From assembly GCF_014145505.1 (NCBI RefSeq), contig NZ_JACIUZ010000003.1, forward strand, positions 1 through 41,179: a stretch of DNA of 41,179 nucleotides, given 5' to 3'. The notes below the pieces were generated by a model. That model was not told where the DNA came from, made no database searches, and saw only the letters and a program-made list of their open reading frames with translations. Source of the stretch: Limosilactobacillus fastidiosus (lineage in GTDB: Bacteria > Bacillota > Bacilli > Lactobacillales > Lactobacillaceae). A program made the translations under genes and the position numbers. Below, in pieces: positions 34,561 through 41,179 of this stretch (position 1 is the first letter of the stretch; every line of letters begins with the position of its first letter).

Positions 34561-36684
34561 ATGAATAACAATCGGAGAAACAATAATTTTACTCATAACG
34601 TTCTCTTCTACGCAGTGATTTTCTTATGTATTATGGGGATTGCTTACTTTTTCTTTGGTGGAAGTCAAAGTAATGGACAAAGTAAGAACGTCTCACAAAC
34701 AGAGTTTATCTCTGAATTGAAGAGTAACAAGGTTAAGAGTTTCCAACTACAACCAAATGGTGGGGTTTACAAGATTACAGGTACTTATCGTAAGCCACAA
34801 TCTGCTGGTAATAACTCTGCTAATAACTTCGGCCTTACCACGCAACGTAACAGTAAAGTTAACCACTTCCAAAGTTCTGTATTGCAAAGCGATGTAACCG
34901 TCAGTCAATTACAAAAATATGCTGACCGGGAAAACGTTAAAATCAGTACACGAGCAGAGGAATCTAATAGTGTTTGGATGAACTTGCTGTTGACTGTCTT
35001 ACCATTAGTCATCATGATATTCTTCTTCTACATGATGATGGGCCAAGCTGGTCAAGGTGGTGGCGGTCGTGGAGTAATGAGTTTTGGAAAGACAAAGGCA
35101 AAGCCTGCCGATGCCAAGAAAAACAAAGTTCGTTTCTCTGACGTTGCTGGTGAAGAGGAAGAAAAACAAGAACTGGTTGAAGTTGTTGAATTCTTGAAGA
35201 ATCCGAAGAAGTTTACCCGCCTTGGTGCAAAGATCCCATCTGGTGTTCTTTTGGAGGGACCTCCGGGCACTGGGAAGACCTTACTTGCTAAGGCTGTTGC
35301 CGGTGAATCTGGAGTCCCATTCTTCTCAATTTCTGGTTCTGATTTCGTTGAGATGTTTGTTGGTGTTGGTGCTAGTCGTGTTCGTGACTTGTTCGAACAG
35401 GCTAAGAAGGCCGCTCCAGCAATCATCTTCATCGATGAAATTGATGCCGTTGGTCGTCGGCGTGGTGCCGGAATGGGTGGTGGCCACGATGAACGTGAAC
35501 AGACATTGAACCAATTACTGGTTGAAATGGATGGGTTCCAAGGCGATGAAGGGGTCATTGTTATGGCTGCTACTAACCGTTCTGATGTTCTGGATCCGGC
35601 ATTGCTTCGTCCAGGGCGCTTTGACCGGAAAATTTTAGTTGGTCGCCCAGATGTTAAGGGTCGTGAAGCCATTCTTCGTGTTCACGCCAAGAATAAGCCA
35701 TTGGCAGATAATGTCGACTTGAAGGAAATTGCTAAGCAAACTCCAGGGTTTGTTGGGGCGGACTTAGCAAACTTACTGAATGAAGCTGCCTTATTAGCAG
35801 CACGGCGAAACAAGACACAAATTGATGAGGCTGATCTTGATGAAGCTGAGGATCGGGTAATCGCTGGTCCAGCTAAGCACGATCGAGTTGAATCAAAGCA
35901 AGAACGACGAACAGTTGCATATCACGAAGCTGGACATACAATAGTTGGTCTTGTCTTGAATGATGCACGTGTGGTTCATAAGGTTACGATTGTCCCTCGT
36001 GGTCGTGCCGGTGGTTATGCAATTATGCTGCCACGGGAAGATCAAATGCTGATGTCCAAGAAGAATGCTGAAGAACAGATTGCCGGATTAATGGGTGGTC
36101 GTGCGGCCGAAGAGTTAATCTTTAAGTCTCAATCTTCAGGTGCTTCAAATGACTTTGAACAAGCAACCCAAATTGCGCGGGCGATGGTTACTCAGTACGG
36201 GATGAGTGATAAGATTGGCCCTGTTGAACTGCAAAGTTCAGGTCAAGTATTTACTGGCCAAGGCTATGATCAATCACCTTATTCTGAAAAGACTGCAGCA
36301 TTAGTCGATGAAGAAGTACGGCGGATCCTTCGTGAAGGTCATGAACGGGCTCTCCACATTATTGAGACTCATCGTGAACAACATAAGATCATTGCTGAAG
36401 CCTTACTGAAGTATGAGACGCTTGATGAGAAACAGATTCTTAGTCTTTACAAGACTGGAAAGTTACCTGATAAGGATATTGCTGCGGCTGATGAAGAAGC
36501 TCGTGCGCAAACCTTTGAAGAATCCAAGCGTGCTTTGGAACGGTTAGAGGACGAGAAGCATGAACAACTTAAGGCAAGTAGTTCTGCTAGTGATGAAAAT
36601 GAAGACTCAGCTGCTGATACTCCAACATCGGCTAGCGATCCTAGTCATGATCATTCCGATGATTCAGATAGACAGGATAAATAA
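34561..36684 (+). CDS. ftsH: ATP-dependent zinc metalloprotease FtsH
   Basis: Membrane-anchored AAA+ protease for membrane and regulatory proteins. 707 residues. Two membrane helices (about 13-32 and 141-160) flank an extracellular domain with a poly-Asn/Ser stretch. The AAA module has Walker A GPPGTGKT at 233-240, Walker B IIFIDEID at 289-296, and an SRH with RPGRFDR. The protease zinc site is HEAGH at 455-459. A Ser/Asp-rich C-terminal tail is typical of lactobacilli. GGAGG lies five bases before ATG. Probably heat-regulated through the CtsR-like site. Confidence 0.97.
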   Translation: MNNNRRNNNFTHNVLFYAVIFLCIMGIAYFFFGGSQSNGQSKNVSQTEFISELKSNKVKSFQLQPNGGVYKITGTYRKPQSAGNNSANNFGLTTQRNSKVNHFQSSVLQSDVTVSQLQKYADRENVKISTRAEESNSVWMNLLLTVLPLVIMIFFFYMMMGQAGQGGGGRGVMSFGKTKAKPADAKKNKVRFSDVAGEEEEKQELVEVVEFLKNPKKFTRLGAKIPSGVLLEGPPGTGKTLLAKAVAGESGVPFFSISGSDFVEMFVGVGASRVRDLFEQAKKAAPAIIFIDEIDAVGRRRGAGMGGGHDEREQTLNQLLVEMDGFQGDEGVIVMAATNRSDVLDPALLRPGRFDRKILVGRPDVKGREAILRVHAKNKPLADNVDLKEIAKQTPGFVGADLANLLNEAALLAARRNKTQIDEADLDEAEDRVIAGPAKHDRVESKQERRTVAYHEAGHTIVGLVLNDARVVHKVTIVPRGRAGGYAIMLPREDQMLMSKKNAEEQIAGLMGGRAAEELIFKSQSSGASNDFEQATQIARAMVTQYGMSDKIGPVELQSSGQVFTGQGYDQSPYSEKTAALVDEEVRRILREGHERALHIIETHREQHKIIAEALLKYETLDEKQILSLYKTGKLPDKDIAAADEEARAQTFEESKRALERLEDEKHEQLKASSSASDENEDSAADTPTSASDPSHDHSDDSDRQDK

Positions 36685-36692
36685 TTAGATTG

Positions 36693-36740
36693 AAAAACAG
36701 GGGGAATAAGCCAAAAGTTGGTCATATTCCACCTGTTTTT
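36693..36740 (+). terminator. Terminator between ftsH and hslO
   Basis: AAAAACAGGGGGAATA (from 36693) pairs with TATTCCACCTGTTTTT (to 36740) with one or two mismatches. It leaves only about 30 bases before hslO, so hslO may rely on readthrough. Confidence 0.8.
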
Positions 36741-36771
36741 TGTATCATATAAGTATGAAAGGATGACAAAA

Positions 36772-37683
36772 ATGAAATCAACAGATTACCTTGTAAAGAG
36801 TATGAGTAAAGATGGTAAGTTTCGGGCGTATGCTGTTAACGCGACTCAATTAGTAGAAAAGGCTCACGAAATTCATGATACCTGGAGTGCTTCTTCAGCG
36901 GCTCTTGGGAGAACATTGATTGGAACGCTCTTGTTAGCCACGGCGGGTCTTCAAGGTGAAGCGGGGATGACCGTGAAAATTCAAGGTGACGGTCCAGTTG
37001 GCTTTATTATTGCGGACGGAACAGCACAAGGAACGGTTAAAGGATACATGGGAAATAACCATGTTAGTCTGCCTGCAAATGATAAGGGAAAAATTGATGT
37101 TTCTGGGGCTGTAGGGAAGCACGGGACTCTTTCTGTTACCAAGATGGCCCCGGGAGACAAAACACCATATACTGGGCAGGTTAACCTGGTTTCTGGCGAA
37201 TTAGGTGAAGATTTTACTTACTACCTTGCCCAGTCGGAACAAATCCCATCAGCTATGGGACTTTCCGTATTCGTAAATCCTGATGAATCAATTGAGGTTG
37301 CTGGTGGTTTTATGATTCAGGTTCTTCCTGGCGCAAGTGATGAAGAAATTAGTAAACTAGAAAAGACATTAAAGAATTTACCACTAGTTTCCGAAATGCT
37401 TCGTGATGGTGATACACCTGAAGATATTTTGAAACGAATTTTTGGTGATCAATTAAAGATTCTGGACCGGATGCCAGTTGCATATCGTTGTGACTGTAGT
37501 AAAGAACGGTTTGCCAACGCTTTGGCAAGTATTGCTAAAAAGGATCTCGAAAAAATAATTAATGAAGATCATCATGCCGAAGCGGTTTGCCAATTTTGTG
37601 GTAAGAAGTATGAATTTAATGAACAGGAATTGAAAGATATTTATACCAAGATGAATTCAAACGATACTAAAAAAGATGATTGA
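36772..37683 (+). CDS. hslO: Redox-regulated chaperone Hsp33
   Basis: 303 residues. Holdase chaperone activated by oxidation. The N-terminal domain begins DYLVKSMSKDGKFRAYA. The C-terminal zinc centre has the four cysteines CxC (CDC near 239) and CxxC (CQFC near 272), the redox switch. An upstream in-frame start at 36718 would read through the ftsH terminator. ATG at 36772 follows AAAGGATGA and gives the usual N-terminus. Downstream of ftsH, as in many Firmicutes. A short charged tail (TKMNSNDTKKDD) follows the zinc centre. Confidence 0.95.
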   Translation: MKSTDYLVKSMSKDGKFRAYAVNATQLVEKAHEIHDTWSASSAALGRTLIGTLLLATAGLQGEAGMTVKIQGDGPVGFIIADGTAQGTVKGYMGNNHVSLPANDKGKIDVSGAVGKHGTLSVTKMAPGDKTPYTGQVNLVSGELGEDFTYYLAQSEQIPSAMGLSVFVNPDESIEVAGGFMIQVLPGASDEEISKLEKTLKNLPLVSEMLRDGDTPEDILKRIFGDQLKILDRMPVAYRCDCSKERFANALASIAKKDLEKIINEDHHAEAVCQFCGKKYEFNEQELKDIYTKMNSNDTKKDD

Positions 37684-37684
37684 T

Positions 37685-37713
37685 TTGGTTAAAAATCGAT
37701 GATGTGCTATCAT
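37685..37713 (+). promoter_or_regulatory. Probable dusB-lysS promoter
   Basis: TTGGTT (37685-37690), 17-base spacer, TATCAT (37708-37713) with an extended TGC, about 70 bases before dusB. Confidence 0.5.
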
Positions 37714-37780
37714 GATTTGGTTATTGAACGAAGAATTTAGCCAGTGCAGTTCACATTAATTTTAATAATGAGGTGAAAGA

Positions 37781-38791
37781 ATGAAGTGGCATATTGGAGA
37801 TGTCGAAATTGCCAACCAAGTAGTTGTTGCACCAATGGCTGGAGTTACCAACTCTGCTTTCCGGGTAATTAGTAAGGAATTTGGTGCAGGGTATGTTGTT
37901 TGTGAAATGATCTCTGATCGAGGAATTATGTACCGCAACAAGAAGACATTAAATATGATGGACGTTGACCCAAGTGAACACCCAATGGGAATCCAAATTT
38001 TTGGTGGAACTAAGGAAACATTAGTTCAAGCTGCAAAATACGTTGATGAGCATACGGCAGCTGATGTGATTGACATTAATATGGGATGCCCGGTAAATAA
38101 GGTCGTTAAGACGGATGCTGGTGCACGTTGGCTCCTTGATCCTAATAAAGTTTACGAAATGGTTTCCTATGTTACCGATGCGGTGAAAAAACCAGTAACG
38201 GTTAAAATGCGGACTGGTTGGGACGACAAGCACATTTATGCGGTAGAAAATGCCATGGCTGCTGAACGAGCTGGGGCAGCTGCAATTGCAATGCACGGAC
38301 GAACTCGAAAACAGATGTATACGGGACACGCTGATTGGAATATACTAAAAGAAGTGGCAGATCATCTATCGATTCCATTTATGGCTAATGGTGATGTGCG
38401 GACTCCAGAAGATGCTAAACGGATCATCGAGGAAACTGGAGCAACTGCTGCCATGATCGGTCGAGCAGCTCTTGGAAACCCATGGATGCTCAAGCGGACC
38501 GAACACTACCTTGCAACTGGAGAATTGCTTCCAGAAGCAACACCTGAACAAAAGATTAGGATGGCTAAAGAACACCTTAACCAATTAATTGATTTGAAAG
38601 GGGAATATGTTGGTGTTCGCGAATTTCGGGGGCTTTCTACATACTACTTGAAAGGAATTCCACGTTCCGCACGAACTAAGGCTGCCTTGGTAGAGGCAGA
38701 AACTCGCCAAGAAATGAATGATATTTTTGATCAGTTTGCTGAACAAACAGCTGAGCGTGAATTAAAAAAGGCGCAAAAACAGCACGCTTAA
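37781..38791 (+). CDS. dusB: tRNA-dihydrouridine synthase
   Basis: FMN-dependent reductase of uridines in tRNA. 336 residues, TIM barrel. FMN-binding APMAGVTNSAFR, catalytic Cys103 in NMGCPVNKVVKTDAGARWLL, KMRTGWD, MHGRTRKQMYTGHADWN and MIGRAALGNPW; the C-terminal helical tRNA-binding domain is intact. GAGGTGAAAG before the ATG. The adjacent lysS starts 20 bases downstream, the same pair as in B. subtilis near the first rRNA operon. Confidence 0.95.
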   Translation: MKWHIGDVEIANQVVVAPMAGVTNSAFRVISKEFGAGYVVCEMISDRGIMYRNKKTLNMMDVDPSEHPMGIQIFGGTKETLVQAAKYVDEHTAADVIDINMGCPVNKVVKTDAGARWLLDPNKVYEMVSYVTDAVKKPVTVKMRTGWDDKHIYAVENAMAAERAGAAAIAMHGRTRKQMYTGHADWNILKEVADHLSIPFMANGDVRTPEDAKRIIEETGATAAMIGRAALGNPWMLKRTEHYLATGELLPEATPEQKIRMAKEHLNQLIDLKGEYVGVREFRGLSTYYLKGIPRSARTKAALVEAETRQEMNDIFDQFAEQTAERELKKAQKQHA

Positions 38792-38810
38792 TACGAGGAG
38801 GAAAAAGTAA

Positions 38811-40334
38811 GTGTCACAAGAATTAGATCAAATGCGCGTTCGTCGCGAAAAGATGAATGAACTTAAAGAAGCCGGAATTGAACCATTTGGTCGCCGCTTC
38901 AAACGTGATCACCTTGCACAAGATCTACATGATAAGTATGACCAATACAGCAAGGAAGAATTAAACGAAAAGGGCGAGAAGGTGATTATCGCTGGTCGGA
39001 TGACTCGTAAGCGAAGCAGTGGTAAAGCTGGCTTTGCGGATTTTGTTGACCGTACCGGTAAGATCCAAGTGTATGCTCGAAAAGATATGGTTGGAGACGA
39101 ACCATACCACGTCTTTAAGCGTGCTGATATTGGTGACTTCCTTGGGATTGAAGGGGATGTTATTAAGACTGATACTGGTGAATTGACCGTTCGCGCACAT
39201 AAGATTACCTTCCTGTCAAAGGCACTTCGCCCATTACCAAACAAGTGGGAAGGGGTTACTGATCCAGAGACGATTTATCGTCAGCGTTACCTTGACTTGA
39301 TTTCCAATCCAGAAAGCTTCAAACGTTTCCACCAACGGACAGCAATTATCAAAGCAGTTCGTCACTACATGGATGAACACGGTTTTACTGAAGTTGAAAC
39401 GCCAATCTTGAATACCCAAGCTGGTGGAGCTAATGCACGGCCATTCATTACCCACCACAATGCCTTGGATATTGATATGTATTTGCGAATCGCAACTGAA
39501 TTGTACCTTAAACGGTTAATCGTTGGCGGTTTTGAACGAGTATATGAACTTGGTCGAATTTTCCGGAACGAGGGGATGGATCCACATCACAACCCTGAAT
39601 TTACGACGATGGAAACCTATGCTGCTTACTTTGATTTTCATGATGTTATGGATGAAACCGAAGGAATTGTTAAGGCAGCAGCAAAGGTTGTTTCTGATGA
39701 TGGTAAGGTTAACTACCAGGGACATGAGATTGATCTTGGTGGAGAATTTAAGCGAATCACTATGGTAGATGCTGTGAAGGAAAAGACGGGGATTGACTTC
39801 AGCGATCAATCAATGACTGATGATGACGCAAAGAAGCTAGCTGACGAACACAAGGTTGAATATAAAACTTACTGGACAAAGGGTCACATTTTAAACGCTT
39901 TCTTTGAAGAGTTCGTTGAAGACACGTTAATTCAACCAACGTTTGTTTATGAATATCCAGTCGAAGTTTCCCCACTAGCAAAGCGAAACAAGGAAAAGCC
40001 AGAAATGACTGACCGGTTCGAATTGTACGTTGATGGTAGTGAATTGGCGAACGCCTTTAGTGAATTAAACGACCCAATCGACCAAAAGGAACGATTTGAA
40101 ATGCAGGCCAAGGAAAAAGCAAATGGTAACGATGAAGCTGAACCAGTAGACTTGGACTATGTTGAAGCTCTTGAATACGGGATGCCTCCTACAGGTGGTC
40201 TTGGAATTGGGATTGATCGATTAGTAATGCTCTTAACTGATGCAAAGTCAATTCGTGATGTTATCCTCTTTCCAACAATGCGTCCAGAAAAGGAAAAGCA
40301 AGACGGTTCGAAGAAAAAGAACAAGAAGAAGTAA
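38811..40334 (+). CDS. lysS: Lysyl-tRNA synthetase (class II)
   Basis: Charges tRNA-Lys. 507 residues. N-terminal OB-fold anticodon-binding domain ([20 protein letters not shown]), class II motif 1 around [10 protein letters not shown], motif 2 [18 protein letters not shown], and motif 3 [13 protein letters not shown] near the C-terminus. The tail ends in a run of Lys, a family feature in lactobacilli. GTG start at 38811 after GAGGAGG. No T-box leader is visible before it; it is in the dusB operon. A very long inverted-repeat terminator follows. Confidence 0.97.
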   Translation: MSQELDQMRVRREKMNELKEAGIEPFGRRFKRDHLAQDLHDKYDQYSKEELNEKGEKVIIAGRMTRKRSSGKAGFADFVDRTGKIQVYARKDMVGDEPYHVFKRADIGDFLGIEGDVIKTDTGELTVRAHKITFLSKALRPLPNKWEGVTDPETIYRQRYLDLISNPESFKRFHQRTAIIKAVRHYMDEHGFTEVETPILNTQAGGANARPFITHHNALDIDMYLRIATELYLKRLIVGGFERVYELGRIFRNEGMDPHHNPEFTTMETYAAYFDFHDVMDETEGIVKAAAKVVSDDGKVNYQGHEIDLGGEFKRITMVDAVKEKTGIDFSDQSMTDDDAKKLADEHKVEYKTYWTKGHILNAFFEEFVEDTLIQPTFVYEYPVEVSPLAKRNKEKPEMTDRFELYVDGSELANAFSELNDPIDQKERFEMQAKEKANGNDEAEPVDLDYVEALEYGMPPTGGLGIGIDRLVMLLTDAKSIRDVILFPTMRPEKEKQDGSKKKNKKK

Positions 40335-40342
40335 ACTAACAT

Positions 40343-40395
40343 AAAACAAGATAAGCCCTATCTCACTGTAAGAGAGATGGGGCTTATCTTGTTTT
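40343..40395. terminator. Terminator after lysS
   Basis: A 22-bp stem: AAAACAAGATAAGCCC (start of left arm) and GGGCTTATCTTGTTTT (end of right arm), one G-U, 9-base loop. The symmetric ends could work in both directions and insulate the rRNA promoters. Confidence 0.92.
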
Positions 40396-40746
40396 ACGGT
40401 TATTGGTGATGATAATTATTAAAGATACAATTAATATGGTTATTACTTTAACTTACACGAATGTATCTTCCATTTTGGGGCTGCTAGCATAACTGGGATA
40501 ATCATAATATCGGGTAACTCAGATGCTACAGGTAAGGAAGCAAATAATATTTACAGCATAAAGACGTGTGTTGTTAGTATTAATTTGGCCTGAACGGCAA
40601 TCAAAATAATGAAAAGGTGTTTAAGGAGAAATTACATTAATTATATAGCTGTGATGAGAATTTGACATTCAAAATGAAGCGGGCGTTAGGACTTTTATGT
40701 TGATGGATGTTTTTTTATTTAAAATTTAGAAAAAATAAAAAAGATG
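40396..40746. other. Intergenic stretch without a recognised gene
   Basis: About 350 AT-rich bases between the lysS terminator and the first rRNA promoter. I find no ORF with a ribosome binding site, no tRNA-like fold and no clear repeat. Confidence 0.5.
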
Positions 40747-40951
40747 TTGACTTATTGATGAATAGCTTGTATAGTAATTACCGTTGTCACAAAATGAATA
40801 GTTAATTAATATTATTTTTAATTTAAAAAACTATTGACGAACTATTGAATACGTGATATATTATTTAAGCTGCTTGTTTGAATAATAAATTTTAATTACT
40901 TGAAATTAATTAAAATTTATTATTGACATCAAAATAAGTAAGTGATGTAAT
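40747..40951 (+). promoter_or_regulatory. Three tandem rRNA promoters
   Basis: P1: TTGACT (40747-40752), 17 bases, TATAGT (40770-40775). P2: TTGACG (40834-40839), 17 bases, TATATT (40857-40862). P3: TTGACA (40923-40928), 17 bases, TGTAAT (40946-40951). All have AT-rich upstream sequence, as expected for rrn promoters. Confidence 0.75.
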
Positions 40952-40960
40952 AATTAATGT

Positions 40961-41008
40961 TGCTTAGTTACTCGACTAAGCAAGTAGACCTTTGAAAACT
41001 GAACAAAG
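40961..41008 (+). promoter_or_regulatory. rRNA leader boxB/boxA antitermination-like element
   Basis: TGCTTAGT (40961-40968) and ACTAAGCA (40975-40982) form an 8-bp hairpin (boxB-like), followed by AGACCTTTGAAAACTGAAC (from 40986), the boxA-like segment seen in Firmicutes rRNA leaders. Confidence 0.65.
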
Positions 41009-41120
41009 TTTCGACGAATCAAATGTGTAGGGTCTTCAATCATTACGATTTGAAGCAAAAGCATTTGCGAAGTCAATTCGCTTAATTAATTTGAATTAGA
41101 GCTATTCAAGTTCTTGTATT

Positions 41121-41179
41121 TTATATGAGAGTTTGATCCTGGCTCAGGATGAACGCCGGCGGTGTGCCTAATACATGCA
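41121..41179 (+). rRNA. 16S ribosomal RNA, 5' end (partial)
   Basis: The universal 16S start AGAGTTTGATCCTGGCTCAG lies at 41128-41147, followed by GATGAACGCCGGCGGTGTGC, typical of Lactobacillaceae. Since that motif begins at base 8 of E. coli 16S, the mature 5' end is about 41121. The gene runs off the window. Confidence 0.98.

Noticed and set aside
35052-35672. 206-codon open frame antisense to ftsH
   Set aside because: It mirrors the conserved AAA module of ftsH, is Ser/Pro/Arg-rich and has no ribosome binding site: a shadow frame.
37684-37780. T-box leader for lysS or dusB
   Set aside because: The region is under 100 bases and lacks the T-box sequence and specifier stem.
40396-40746. Possible small gene or tRNA remnants before the rRNA promoters
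   Set aside because: No frame with a ribosome binding site of useful length and no cloverleaf-like pairing could be seen.

Overview
The window reads as chromosomal DNA of a low-GC Gram-positive bacterium of the family Lactobacillaceae, most likely Limosilactobacillus reuteri or a close relative. This is inferred from protein style and gene order; no database search was possible. Almost all of it is core genome. The right half (pth, mfd, rqcP, divIC, yabR, tilS, hpt, ftsH, hslO, dusB, lysS, then rRNA) keeps the order known from the origin-proximal region of Bacillus subtilis. The left half (rpoE, pyrG, murA/murZ, rpmE2) matches another conserved Firmicutes block.

Layout. 1-118: the 3' end of an IS3-family element. 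164-3178 (minus): HAD phosphatase, HD phosphohydrolase and LipL-type octanoyltransferase, tightly packed. 3310-7954 (plus): a DUF1934 (YwiB-like) gene, RNA polymerase delta, CTP synthase with an attenuator leader, MurA and ribosomal protein L31 type B. 8079-11064 (plus): an orphan PTS EIIC overlapping an alpha/beta hydrolase, then sortase A. 11139-11797 (minus): a 38-codon small ORF and a low-molecular-weight tyrosine phosphatase. 11943-16524 (plus): lemA-htpX, murF and the DEAD-box helicase gene cshA. 16587-21040 (minus): the complete dltXABCD operon for D-alanylation of teichoic acids. 21295-22774 (plus): acpS-alr. 22779-25562 (plus): a PyrR-type attenuator followed by codB-codA for cytosine salvage. 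25612-26247 (minus): a CBS-ACT protein. 26516-31727 (plus): pth-mfd-rqcP-divIC, with an odd structured repeat pair between pth and mfd. 31876-34290: yabR-tilS-hpt. 34561-37683: ftsH and hslO. 37781-40334: dusB-lysS. 40747 to the end: three tandem rRNA promoters, an antitermination-like leader and the first 59 bases of 16S rRNA.

How the genes fit together. Cell-wall functions dominate: MurA and MurF build the peptidoglycan precursor, Alr supplies D-alanine to both wall and dlt pathways, DltXABCD decorates teichoic acids, SrtA anchors surface proteins and DivIC acts at the septum. Pyrimidine supply is controlled by two RNA-level switches: a GGGC-start, CTP-sensing type attenuator at pyrG, and a PyrR-type attenuator at codBA. 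Protein quality control is represented by HtpX, FtsH (with a CtsR-like operator), HslO and RqcP.

Most notable points: two tandem, about 150-bp-period, highly self-complementary repeats between pth and mfd that match no family I know; apparent AUC start codons for the ywiB-like gene and dltX, both with good Shine-Dalgarno sequences; Asp in place of the catalytic Cys in MurA, predicting fosfomycin insensitivity; and a small ORF of 38 codons. I found no CRISPR array, prophage, tRNA gene or defence system.
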